The position numbers were made by a program, and so were the translations under genes. The notes under the pieces were generated by a model. It was given only the letters and a program-made list of their open reading frames with translations, was not told the DNA's origin and searched no databases. A stretch of 7,194 nucleotides of DNA from Nitrososphaerales archaeon (lineage in GTDB: Archaea > Thermoproteota > Nitrososphaeria > Nitrososphaerales > UBA183), in contig JASHZW010000043.1 in the NCBI GenBank assembly GCA_030042335.1, positions 1-7,194 on the forward strand, read 5' to 3'. Positions 1-5,541 of the stretch are shown piece by piece (positions within the stretch are counted from its first letter, which is position 1; every line of letters starts with the position of its first letter).

Positions 1-23
1 AAAAGGCAAGTCAAGTCAGTCTG

Positions 24-1907
24 ATGGGTACGATACTGAAAAGTATCCCAGCGGAGGCTCAGATCACCAGGATCGAGTACGAAGGCCCCCGCATAGCCCT
101 CTACACCAAGAACCCGCGCTATCTGCAGCAGAACAACTACATCATATCCGAGATAGTCAACACGGTCAAGAAGAGGGTGGTCACCAGGACCGAGAAGTCG
201 ATCAGGAGACCCGAACAGGACGTCAGGACGATACTCGACAAGGTCCTCCCCGCGGAGGCCGGCGCCACCAACTACTTCTTCGACGACGCGATAGGTGAAA
301 TCACTGTCGAGGCGAACAACCCGAAAGTGCTCGCGGCCGAGAATGGCTTTGACATGGCGGGGTTAATGGAACAGACTGGGTGGAAGGTCAAGGTTAGGAA
401 GGCGCCCCACATCGCGTCGAGTGCGATCCAGAGCATCTACTATGCGCTGAAGACGGGTGCGGATGAGAGGGAGAAGTTCTACCGCTCGCTGGGGGAGACG
501 ATATTCAGGCCGAGGTTCACGACCGCCGAACAGATCACGGTCAAGGTCTTGGGTGCAGGACAGGAGGTCGGAAGGTCGTGCATCCTCGTCGAGACTTCGG
601 AGAGCAAGGTCATCCTCGACGCGGGAATCCATCCCGGCTCGAAGAACAACTGGGACGCATACCCGAGGCTCGACTGGGCGGACGTCGAGCTCAACGACAT
701 CGACGCCGTGATAATCAGCCACGCGCACCTCGACCACATGGGGTTCCTGCCGGCGCTCTTCAAGTTCGGGTACGAGGGTCCGGTGTACTGCACCGAGCCG
801 ACGCTGCCCCTGATGACGCTGCTGCAGAGCGACTACATCAAGATCGCACAGATCGAGGGAGGCAGGATACTTTACGACCAGAAGGACATCCGTGACATGA
901 TACAGCACACGGTGACGCTGCAGTATGGCACGGTGACCGACGTCAGCCCGGACATCAAGCTGGTCTTCAACAACGCCGGGCACATCCTCGGCTCGGCCAC
1001 GGTGCACCTCCACATAGGGGAGGGCGTGCACAACATCGTCTACACGGGCGATTACAAGTATGGGAGGACTCAGCTCTTCGACTCGGCCAGCTGGAACTAT
1101 CCGAGGGTCGAGACGCTCATCACCGAAGGCACCTACGGCAACAAGGAGGACATCATGCCACCCCGCGAGGAGGTGGAGATGAACTTCGTCAACGCCATCA
1201 ACAGGACTCTCGCCGAGGGCGGGAAGGTCGTCATACCCATCCCAGCGGTCGGAAGGGCGCAGGAGATAATCCTGGTACTCGATCACTACATGAGGAGCAA
1301 GATCCTGACGGAGGCACCCGTCTTCCTCGAGGGGATGATCTCGGAGGCGACGGCCATCCATGTCTCCTATGCCGACTACCTCTCGAGGGAGCTCCGCAGC
1401 AAGATACTCGACCAGGGTATCAATCCGTTCGTCTCTGAGTACTTCACCTCGATAGAGCATCCGTCGAACAGAGACGAGGCTCTCCGCGAAGGTCCTGCTG
1501 TCATCATGGCGACCTCGGGCATGCTCGAGGGCGGTCCAGTCCTGAAGTATTTCGAGCAGATAGCCCCGTCCGACAGGAACAAGATCCTCTTCGTCTCCTA
1601 CCAGGTGCAGGGCACGCTGGGCAGGAGGGTGCTCGATGGAGCGCGTCAGGCCAGCCTTCTAGGAGACAACGGCAAGATCAAGATAGTCGACGTGAACTGT
1701 CAGGTGCAGAAGGTCGACGGGTTCAGCGGCCACAGCGACTACAACCAGATAATCAGGTTCATCGGGAAGATGAGGCCGAAGCTCCAGCAGGTCATCGTGA
1801 ACCACGGCGACAAGAGGAAGCTTGAGAATCTTGCGTACGTCATCCAGAGAATATACAGGGTGCCGACGCTGAGGCCGGCAGTACAGGAAGCTATCAGGGT
1901 CTACTAG
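24..1907 (+). CDS. aCPSF1/FttA: KH-domain beta-CASP ribonuclease, archaeal transcription termination factor
   Basis: This 627-residue protein belongs to the archaeal CPSF73-like family that cleaves nascent RNA 3' ends and drives transcription termination. Residues about 1-145 form the two N-terminal KH-type domains. A metallo-beta-lactamase core follows, with a beta-CASP insertion. Metal-binding motifs are visible: SHAHLDH (H233, H235, D237, H238), AGHILGSA (H320), YTGDYKYG (D343), and ITEGTYG with E368 as beta-CASP motif A. GFSGHSD (H570) and VNHGD (H594) complete the site. The C-terminal tail AVQEAIRVY matches the end typical of the family. All catalytic residues are present, so the enzyme should be active. 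The length is close to the family norm. The ATG at 24 fits the usual beginning just before ITRIEYEGPRIALYT, but the frame stays open to the window edge, so a slightly longer N-terminus cannot be excluded. The promoter lies outside the window. Confidence 0.96.
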   Translation: MGTILKSIPAEAQITRIEYEGPRIALYTKNPRYLQQNNYIISEIVNTVKKRVVTRTEKSIRRPEQDVRTILDKVLPAEAGATNYFFDDAIGEITVEANNPKVLAAENGFDMAGLMEQTGWKVKVRKAPHIASSAIQSIYYALKTGADEREKFYRSLGETIFRPRFTTAEQITVKVLGAGQEVGRSCILVETSESKVILDAGIHPGSKNNWDAYPRLDWADVELNDIDAVIISHAHLDHMGFLPALFKFGYEGPVYCTEPTLPLMTLLQSDYIKIAQIEGGRILYDQKDIRDMIQHTVTLQYGTVTDVSPDIKLVFNNAGHILGSATVHLHIGEGVHNIVYTGDYKYGRTQLFDSASWNYPRVETLITEGTYGNKEDIMPPREEVEMNFVNAINRTLAEGGKVVIPIPAVGRAQEIILVLDHYMRSKILTEAPVFLEGMISEATAIHVSYADYLSRELRSKILDQGINPFVSEYFTSIEHPSNRDEALREGPAVIMATSGMLEGGPVLKYFEQIAPSDRNKILFVSYQVQGTLGRRVLDGARQASLLGDNGKIKIVDVNCQVQKVDGFSGHSDYNQIIRFIGKMRPKLQQVIVNHGDKRKLENLAYVIQRIYRVPTLRPAVQEAIRVY

Positions 1908-2206
1908 GAGAGAGCCCCTCTCCAGATGCGGACGCCCGGCGGGGTTATCACGACTCGTTCCTCGCCCAAGCGCGCAATGTCGCCCCCTATCGAAGTCGCG
2001 AACTCGTACAGCTGCTCCACCGCCCCTTTCAGCTCTTCGATGTTTTTCTGCGCGAGGGGCGTGACCCGGAGTATGACTATGACGCGTTTTGCGACATCCT
2101 CCTGGATCTTCGGTATATCGTCGATGCTCTTCAGCTGGAGAGCCTTTAGCAGTATGTCGCTCCCTGTTTCCTGGGAGTCGCTCTCTTCGCTCATGCCTGT
2201 TTCCAA
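1904..2206 (-). CDS. sepF: SepF-like cell division protein (FtsZ membrane-anchor family)
   Basis: A protein of 100 residues from the TTG at 2206, or 96 from the ATG at 2194. The core is a SepF/DUF552 domain at about residues 40-97. The segment VILRVTPLAQKN leads into IGGDIARLGEERVVITPPG, which is the conserved SepF beta strand with the glycine-aspartate turn. In archaea SepF tethers FtsZ to the membrane and helps organise the division ring, so this genome should encode an FtsZ. The N-terminus is acidic and serine-rich (MSEESDSQETGSD). It does not resemble the amphipathic membrane-targeting helix expected at SepF N-termini, and an in-frame TAG upstream of 2206 prevents extension. The TTG lies about 38 bp from the TATA box at 2242-2247, a spacing shared with neighbouring genes, so it is a fair start, but the ATG is also plausible. 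The gene overlaps the end of aCPSF1 by 4 bp. Confidence 0.88.
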   Translation of the reverse strand: METGMSEESDSQETGSDILLKALQLKSIDDIPKIQEDVAKRVIVILRVTPLAQKNIEELKGAVEQLYEFATSIGGDIARLGEERVVITPPGVRIWRGALS

Positions 2207-2241
2207 CTGCTTTTTACACTACGAGTGAGTCTGTTCCCCCA

Positions 2242-2247
2242 TTTAAA
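2242..2247 (-). promoter_or_regulatory. TATA box of sepF
   Basis: TTTAAA lies in an AT-rich patch between the PUA gene and sepF. Archaeal transcription usually starts about 25 bp downstream, here near 2219. That places both candidate starts (2206 and 2194) on the transcript with a short leader. It suggests sepF has its own promoter even though it lies only 75 bp (63 bp from the TTG) behind the PUA gene on the same strand. Confidence 0.5.
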
Positions 2248-2248
2248 C

Positions 2249-2262
2249 ATAGATGAATCTAT
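2249..2262. promoter_or_regulatory. Inverted repeat next to the sepF TATA box (candidate operator)
   Basis: ATAGAT-GA-ATCTAT is a perfect 6-bp inverted repeat with a 2-bp spacer. On the sepF strand it sits directly upstream of the TATA box, where the BRE and TFB binding would lie. A protein bound here could block or assist pre-initiation complex assembly. No regulator is identified, so the operator role is inference from symmetry and position. Confidence 0.35.
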
Positions 2263-2269
2263 TGTCCAC

Positions 2270-2767
2270 TCAGATTTTCTTGTAGGATTCCCAGACGCGG
2301 TCTCCGGCGTGCTGGAGGTTCTTGACAGCCGCGCCCTTGGACATCGCTGTCATCTCCGGGCTGGAGACAAGAGCCCTGCCTATGGCCAGACCCCGTGATT
2401 TGTCCTGGTCTCGGATGACCACCAGCCTGCCCTGGTCGCCCCAGTCATCGTAGCGGGATATTCCTGGCCTCATCACGTCGGCGCCCTTGAGGATGAACTT
2501 CACGGCACCTTCGTCTACGTAGACGGAGGGGAGCTTGGCCAAAAGCTCCCGCGAGCCCACGAAAGGCAGGATGGACCCGTCCAGCTCCACGAAGGTGTAG
2601 TTACCGTCGACGACGAGGAACCTGACCCCCTCGTCGGGCTCGATGAGCTCGACCTGCGCCGAGCGCGGCACGTCCAGCGCGAGGCCGCACGATTGCTGCA
2701 CCCGCTCGATGTAGTCCCGGGAGTCGTGCTTGGAGGTGAAGTGTCTCTTCAACTCGCCTTTCACCAC
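2270..2767 (-). CDS. PUA-domain RNA-binding protein, MCT-1/Tma20-like
   Basis: A 165-residue protein with an N-terminal pre-PUA region (about 6-78) and a C-terminal PUA domain (about 81-156). The typical PUA string VDEGAVKFILKGADVMRPGI is followed by DQGRLVVIRDQDKSRGLAIGRAL. The architecture and length match the archaeal family related to eukaryotic MCT-1/Tma20, which binds the small ribosomal subunit with DENR and acts in ribosome recycling and reinitiation. An archaeal ribosome- or RNA-linked role is an inference from that family. The open frame begins with tandem GTG codons at 2767 and 2764. An in-frame TTG at 2752 would give MKRHFTSKHDS, closer to the usual beginning, and lies about 27 bp from the TATA element at 2775-2783, which suggests a leaderless start there. 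The ATG at 2771-2769 is in another frame. Confidence 0.85.
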   Translation of the reverse strand: MVKGELKRHFTSKHDSRDYIERVQQSCGLALDVPRSAQVELIEPDEGVRFLVVDGNYTFVELDGSILPFVGSRELLAKLPSVYVDEGAVKFILKGADVMRPGISRYDDWGDQGRLVVIRDQDKSRGLAIGRALVSSPEMTAMSKGAAVKNLQHAGDRVWESYKKI

Positions 2768-2774
2768 CCATCAG

Positions 2775-2783
2775 TTTAATAAA
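2775..2783. promoter_or_regulatory. Shared near-symmetric TATA element for PUA gene and lsm
   Basis: TTTAATAAA on the plus strand reads TTTATTAAA on the minus strand. It is the only clear TATA-like sequence in the 52-bp gap between the divergent genes. On the plus strand it predicts a start near 2805, about 15 nt before the lsm ATG. On the minus strand it predicts a start near 2753, at the TTG at 2752 of the PUA gene. The two promoters therefore appear to use the same bases. Confidence 0.5.
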
Positions 2784-2809
2784 GCCAATCTGGCATCCAG
2801 CCAAGCACC

Positions 2810-2814
2810 GGTGA
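2810..2814 (+). promoter_or_regulatory. Shine-Dalgarno site of lsm
   Basis: GGTGA sits 5 nt before the ATG at 2820 and complements the 3' end of archaeal 16S rRNA. It decides the start. An open frame reaches back to 2730, but that would run across the divergent promoter and into the PUA gene. Confidence 0.6.
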
Positions 2815-2819
2815 ACTCG

Positions 2820-3050
2820 ATGTCGGTCGACATGGCAATCAAGGTACTGGACCAAAGCCTGGGCAAGATAGTCCTGATCAAGCTCAAGGGCAGCAAGGTT
2901 ATCCGCGGTTCGCTCCAGGGGTTCGACCAGCACATGAACCTCTCGCTCGAGAACGCCGAGGAGGTCTCCGAGGACGGCAAGTCCACGAGCCTGGGAACCC
3001 TGATCGTCAGGGGAGACAACATCATAATGATATCTCCGCCTCCGTCCTGA
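2820..3050 (+). CDS. Sm-like archaeal protein (Lsm/SmAP)
   Basis: A 76-residue Sm fold protein, the usual size for SmAP1-type proteins. The Sm1 motif includes GKIVLIKLKGSKVIRGSLQGFDQHMNL, in which D36, H38 and N40 are the usual uridine-binding loop positions. The Sm2 motif GTLIVRGDNIIMI carries R64, G65, D66 and N67. These proteins form heptameric rings that bind U-rich RNA and are linked to RNA turnover and processing. The start at 2820 is preferred because of its Shine-Dalgarno site and position after the TATA element. MAIKVLDQ at 2832 is an alternative. In many archaea lsm is followed directly by the gene for ribosomal protein L37e. Here a coiled-coil gene follows instead, and no L37e frame fits in the 49-bp gap. 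Confidence 0.95.
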   Translation: MSVDMAIKVLDQSLGKIVLIKLKGSKVIRGSLQGFDQHMNLSLENAEEVSEDGKSTSLGTLIVRGDNIIMISPPPS

Positions 3051-3058
3051 GTCCTAAA

Positions 3059-3066
3059 CTTATATT
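3059..3066 (+). promoter_or_regulatory. TATA box of the coiled-coil gene/rpiA operon
   Basis: CTTATATT, preceded by a purine-rich stretch that could act as a BRE, lies just after the lsm stop. It predicts transcription from about 3089, 11 nt before the TTG at 3100, the same geometry as the ferredoxin promoter. Confidence 0.55.
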
Positions 3067-3099
3067 CCCAGTCGGGCACCATTCATAGCGCCAGTAGCC

Positions 3100-3810
3100 T
3101 TGTCAGCAGAAGCAGCCTCGATCGTGGTTGGGATAATCGGAGGTGTCGCTGTCGGCGCGGGCGTTTCTTACCTTGTGTTTTACAGACGCACGGCGGCGAC
3201 GAAGGTCCAGGTGGTCCAGAGGGACTCCTCGGGGCAGCTCAGGAAGAAGACCGTGACTACCGACGAGCTGGATGCCTCGAAGAGGGAGATGCGGACCCTC
3301 ATGCTGGAGCGGGACCTCCTCCAGTCTGCACTGACCCGGATATACGAGGCTGAGACCGAGGGACAGATCACGAAGGAGGAGAGGGAAATGATTGCCCAAA
3401 GGTACAGCGCTCAGATACGCGACTTCGAAACGAAGCTGAGGGACAAGGAGCTCCTCGTCGAGGTCGGGGAACTCGAGGGACTAAGGGACGAGCTGGTTAC
3501 ACTCTTCAGGGAGAAGATACAGAACATCGAGAGTCGTCTCGATCAGGCGAAGGACAGGCTGCCACCCGTACGCGAGCAGATCAGGCGGGAGCCTCCCAAG
3601 CAGGCGAGGACGAGCGTTGCCGTCGCTCCAGTGGCTGGCACAGCAGTGACCTCGACAGACGACCTAGAGAAGGTCGTAGAGCGCAAATCACCCGCAAGAC
3701 GCGACGAGTCTGACGGGGAGAAGAGGGTCAGGGAGCTCAGGGACGAGATCATGGACGCGGTCGCCAAGCTGGAACAGATAGACACGACGAAAGAGACGGA
3801 CCAGGCTTGA
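3100..3810 (+). CDS. Membrane-anchored coiled-coil protein of unknown function
   Basis: A 236-residue protein I cannot assign to a named family. Residues about 7-28 (from SIVVGIIGG to SYLVFYRR) form one glycine-rich transmembrane helix with no signal-peptidase site. The arginines right after it suggest N-out/C-in topology. Residues about 52-152 are strongly helical and charged, consistent with a coiled coil, and include an EGQITKEEREMIAQRY segment reminiscent of a short helical hairpin. A Pro/Ala/Thr-rich linker (about 153-195) leads to a last amphipathic helix (about 206-226). The start is TTG, placed 37 bp after the TATA box. A GTG at 3124 would remove part of the membrane helix. The stop overlaps the rpiA start, which implies translational coupling. 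A scaffold role at the inner face of the membrane is possible but not shown. Confidence 0.85.
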   Translation: MSAEAASIVVGIIGGVAVGAGVSYLVFYRRTAATKVQVVQRDSSGQLRKKTVTTDELDASKREMRTLMLERDLLQSALTRIYEAETEGQITKEEREMIAQRYSAQIRDFETKLRDKELLVEVGELEGLRDELVTLFREKIQNIESRLDQAKDRLPPVREQIRREPPKQARTSVAVAPVAGTAVTSTDDLEKVVERKSPARRDESDGEKRVRELRDEIMDAVAKLEQIDTTKETDQA

Positions 3811-4508
3811 AGGACGGGAGAGAGGCGAGCCTGGAACAGATAGGGATAGCGATAGCCGACAGGATGAGGAAGGGTTCCCTCGTTGGGCTCGGGAGCGGAA
3901 CAACCATGGCCAGCCTCCTGCCCTCGATCTCGAGGCGGCTGAAGAAAAGGGATGTGAGCGTCAGGTGGGTCCCCACATCTCTCCAGATAGCGCTCGTCGC
4001 CGACTCTCTCCGGGAGCAGACGTCGCTGATGGACAAGCCCGCGCTCGACCTCGTGGTGGACGGCGCGGACCAGGTCGACAAGGACCTCAACCTGATCAAG
4101 GGCGGAGGAGGTGCCCTGCTCAGAGAGAAGATTCTCATCGGCAACGCCAAGAGGACTATGATAGTGGTCGACGAGAGGAAGCTCGTCTCAAAGCTCTGCG
4201 GTGACGGTGTGAGGGTCCCGGTGGAGGCTCACCCATTCGCCAGGGTACCGGTCGCCGAGGCGTTACAGGCGCTCGGAGGCGAACCGCGCCTCAGGCTCGG
4301 CGAGAGAGGCTTCCCTTTCTACACGGAAAACGGGAACCTGCTCTTCGACACGCTGTTCAAGCCGGTAGCAGAGCCCGCAATCCTCGAACGGGAGATCAAG
4401 GCGATAGCCGGAGTGGTGGAATCCGGGATATTCACGGCCAGCCCGGTCGAGGTCTTCGTCATCAAGGAAGACGGCAGCTACGGGTCGCGAAGGAAGAAGC
4501 GGGACTGA
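3807..4508 (+). CDS. rpiA: Ribose-5-phosphate isomerase A
   Basis: A 233-residue enzyme that interconverts ribose 5-phosphate and ribulose 5-phosphate in the cytoplasm, supplying ribose for nucleotides. Family motifs are intact. GLGSGTT (27-33) is the phosphate-binding loop. DGADQVD (D85, D88) and KGGGGALLREK (K98, E107) hold the active-site residues, with E107 matching the catalytic glutamate of bacterial RpiA. IVVDERKL follows at about 116-123. The length is normal for RpiA. The start is TTG, forming a TTGA overlap with the stop of the upstream coiled-coil gene (equivalent to the common ATGA overlap). The next in-frame ATG, at residue 20, would remove the conserved first helix. A basic tail (SRRKKRD) closes the protein. 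Confidence 0.95.
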   Translation: MKDGREASLEQIGIAIADRMRKGSLVGLGSGTTMASLLPSISRRLKKRDVSVRWVPTSLQIALVADSLREQTSLMDKPALDLVVDGADQVDKDLNLIKGGGGALLREKILIGNAKRTMIVVDERKLVSKLCGDGVRVPVEAHPFARVPVAEALQALGGEPRLRLGERGFPFYTENGNLLFDTLFKPVAEPAILEREIKAIAGVVESGIFTASPVEVFVIKEDGSYGSRRKKRD

Positions 4509-4512
4509 CAGA

Positions 4513-4519
4513 TTTATAA
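4513..4519 (+). promoter_or_regulatory. TATA box of the ferredoxin gene
   Basis: TTTATAA lies 5 bp after the rpiA stop. It predicts a transcription start near 4542, 11 nt before the TTG at 4553. The ATG at 4525 would then lie upstream of the transcript, which supports the TTG as the true start. Confidence 0.6.
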
Positions 4520-4552
4520 CTGAGATGGCAAAGGCGGACGAAGAACGACGAA

Positions 4553-4981
4553 TTGGTTCATGAAGTCGACTACAAGACCAAGGCCATAGACCCAAACTTC
4601 CTCCAAAAGCCCGACGAGTTCCCGCAGACGGGAGAGCACGTCGCGCACAAGGTACTCGCGGGAGGCAAGGACAGGTTGGACGGGGACGGCAAGTCCTATC
4701 CGACCAAAAACGGGATACACGGGACTGTGGTCGCTGTCGATTTCGAGGCGTGCATAGCAGACGGTGTGTGCATGGACGTTTGTCCGGTCTTCGTCTTCGA
4801 GTGGCTTCTCAATCCGGGTCAGTCAGGGACTGGCAAGGAGAAGCTGGTCCAGTCCGGCACCCCGGACTGGGACAAGTACAGGACGGACAAGTCGGACCCA
4901 GTGAGGGAGGCCGATTGCATCTTCTGCATGGCGTGTGAAACTAGCTGTCCCACGCAAGCCATCAAGATTACTCAGCCGTAG
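4553..4981 (+). CDS. Zinc-containing 7Fe/dicluster ferredoxin
   Basis: A 142-residue ferredoxin very similar in length and order to the Thermoplasma zinc ferredoxin. It shuttles low-potential electrons, typically from 2-oxoacid:ferredoxin oxidoreductases. The N-terminal extension carries H29 and H32 (GEHVAHK) and H56 (GIHGT). With D115 (KSDPV) these match the zinc ligands known in the family. Cluster I has C67-x2-D70-x2-C73 with C132. An aspartate replaces the second cysteine, as in 3Fe-4S sites. Cluster II uses C122-x2-C125-x2-C128 plus C77, a normal 4Fe-4S set. The loop at about 85-112, with LNPGQSGTGKEKL and WDKYRTDK, is the insertion seen in the Thermoplasma protein. The start is TTG. No good Shine-Dalgarno site is visible, in line with a short leader. 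The gene has its own promoter and a T-rich end. Confidence 0.95.
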   Translation: MVHEVDYKTKAIDPNFLQKPDEFPQTGEHVAHKVLAGGKDRLDGDGKSYPTKNGIHGTVVAVDFEACIADGVCMDVCPVFVFEWLLNPGQSGTGKEKLVQSGTPDWDKYRTDKSDPVREADCIFCMACETSCPTQAIKITQP

Positions 4982-4992
4982 CGGCAACTGAA

Positions 4993-5030
4993 TCGCGATT
5001 TCGGGCTCGGTTTTCCACAGGTCGCGATTT
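4993..5030. repeat. Two copies of TCGCGATTT
   Basis: TCGCGATTT occurs at 4993-5001 and again at 5022-5030, spaced 29 bp apart in the gap between the ferredoxin and HExxH genes. The TCGCGA core is itself palindromic, so the pair can also be read as an inverted arrangement. It sits at the left edge of the lower-GC stretch. It may be part of the termination zone, an operator or chance. Confidence 0.4.
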
Positions 5031-5037
5031 TATCTTT
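5009..5037 (+). terminator. T-rich termination zone after the ferredoxin gene
   Basis: Two T-rich patches (GGTTTTCC at 5009-5016 and ATTTTATCTTT at 5027-5037) follow the ferredoxin stop by about 30-55 nt. Oligo-T runs in the non-template strand are the usual signal for intrinsic archaeal termination and for FttA-dependent 3' ends. The opposing HExxH gene ends at 5041, so both converging transcripts must end in this gap. Confidence 0.45.
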
Positions 5038-5040
5038 CAT

Positions 5041-5370
5041 TCAGAATTCCCTGAGTAAAAATCTGAATTCCCGCCGATTTACTATCGTCCGGCAGATAGC
5101 ATCGAATGTTTCGTCCTGTTCCGGAGGTTCGTCGCCGTCCAGCCAAAGCAACGCATGATGAATCGACTCGTGAACCAAAATGCGAACGATATTGCTGGAG
5201 TTGCAACCTTTGCAGATTACTACGCAAGGTTCCCCGCTCCTACATAGCGATTCTTCGTGAAGCGCATGACAGTCATTCACCGATGCTATGAATTTCTCGT
5301 ATACTTCGTCATATCCGCAAGATCCAATGGATTCTTGCAGCACGCATAGAACAGCTCGTCCATTGTTCAT
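5041..5370 (-). CDS. Small cysteine-rich HExxH protein, putative metallopeptidase
   Basis: A 109-residue protein I cannot place in a named family. A hydrophobic strand-helix unit (IVRILVHESIHHALLWL) carries H67-E68-x-x-H71, the zincin signature. The acidic stretch DGDEPPEQDETFD that follows offers E84, E87 or D90 as third metal ligand. Eight cysteines (9, 18, 34, 43, 49, 53, 56, 93), including a CKGC pair just before the HExxH helix, are unusual for a protein this small and might bind another metal. The ATG at 5370 has a good Shine-Dalgarno site. Codons and base composition are poorer in GC than the housekeeping genes. It lies downstream of the LAGLIDADG gene on the same strand and may share its transcript. 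Peptidase activity is an inference from the motif; ImmA/IrrE-like and SprT-like zincins are comparison points only. Confidence 0.7.
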   Translation of the reverse strand: MNNGRAVLCVLQESIGSCGYDEVYEKFIASVNDCHALHEESLCRSGEPCVVICKGCNSSNIVRILVHESIHHALLWLDGDEPPEQDETFDAICRTIVNRREFRFLLREF

Positions 5371-5377
5371 AATACAA

Positions 5378-5383
5378 TCACCT
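5378..5383 (-). promoter_or_regulatory. Shine-Dalgarno site of the HExxH gene
   Basis: AGGTGA on the minus strand lies 7 nt before the ATG at 5370 and fixes the start. It is one of only two clear Shine-Dalgarno sites in the window. This fits translation from inside a longer transcript that also carries the LAGLIDADG gene. Confidence 0.6.
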
Positions 5384-5427
5384 ACAAAACACGAAGGCAG
5401 ATAGCGCGGGCGCCGTCGCCGAATTCA

Positions 5428-5541
5428 CTAGTTGGCGATGAACTCATCGACAGGCATATGAAGGATTTCGTTGAAATCTCGAGTCGGATCAATTGGTTCC
5501 TCCGTGCTTCCTGATGAATTCTTCTTGTGCCGATTCAACAA
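5428..5541 (-). other. Out-of-frame tail ORF overlapping the end of the LAGLIDADG gene
   Basis: In the +1 frame relative to the LAGLIDADG gene, an open stretch runs from 5559 to a TAG at 5428-5430. It overlaps the last part of the gene and continues 61 bp past its stop. From the TTG at 5541 it would encode 37 residues ending in IDPTRDFNEILHMPVDEFIAN, which reads like ordinary soluble protein. It could be a displaced C-terminus of the LAGLIDADG protein (frameshift), a separate small gene or chance. I cannot tell these apart from this sequence alone. Confidence 0.3.
5464..5478 (-). other. Perfect short hairpin downstream of the LAGLIDADG gene
   Basis: GATTTC-GTT-GAAATC is a 6-bp perfect stem with a 3-nt loop, starting 10 nt past the LAGLIDADG stop at 5489. 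No T-run follows it on the minus strand, so it is not a standard terminator. It falls within the out-of-frame tail ORF. It may affect RNA stability or be chance. Confidence 0.35.

Noticed and set aside
363..1460. Long open frame of 365 codons on the minus strand inside aCPSF1
   Set aside because: It lies wholly antisense to a well-conserved gene and its translation is full of Arg, Asp, Val and Leu without any recognisable motif. It is an artefact of high GC in the opposite strand.
1926..2228. Plus-strand open frame across the sepF gene
   Set aside because: The minus strand encodes a clear SepF domain. The plus-strand peptide is serine- and methionine-rich and has no family features.
2730..2819. 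Longer N-terminus for the Lsm protein
   Set aside because: It would add 30 residues encoded across the divergent promoter and the start of the PUA gene. The ATG at 2820 has a Shine-Dalgarno site and gives a standard Sm length.
4525..4563. ATG at 4525 as the start of the ferredoxin or as a uORF
   Set aside because: It opens only 12 codons in a different frame and lies upstream of the transcription start predicted from the TATA box at 4513-4519. The TTG at 4553 gives a protein matching known zinc ferredoxins from the first residues.
5416..5438. TCGCC...GGCGA inverted repeat as a terminator
   Set aside because: The stem is only 5 bp with a 13-nt loop, and no T-run follows on either strand. It is within what chance gives in this composition.
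4982..5488. tRNA, CRISPR array, insertion-sequence ends or an integrase attachment site
   Set aside because: I found no cloverleaf-like sequence, no regularly spaced repeats, no transposase motifs and no matching terminal repeats. The short 9-mer pair is too small to call an attachment site.
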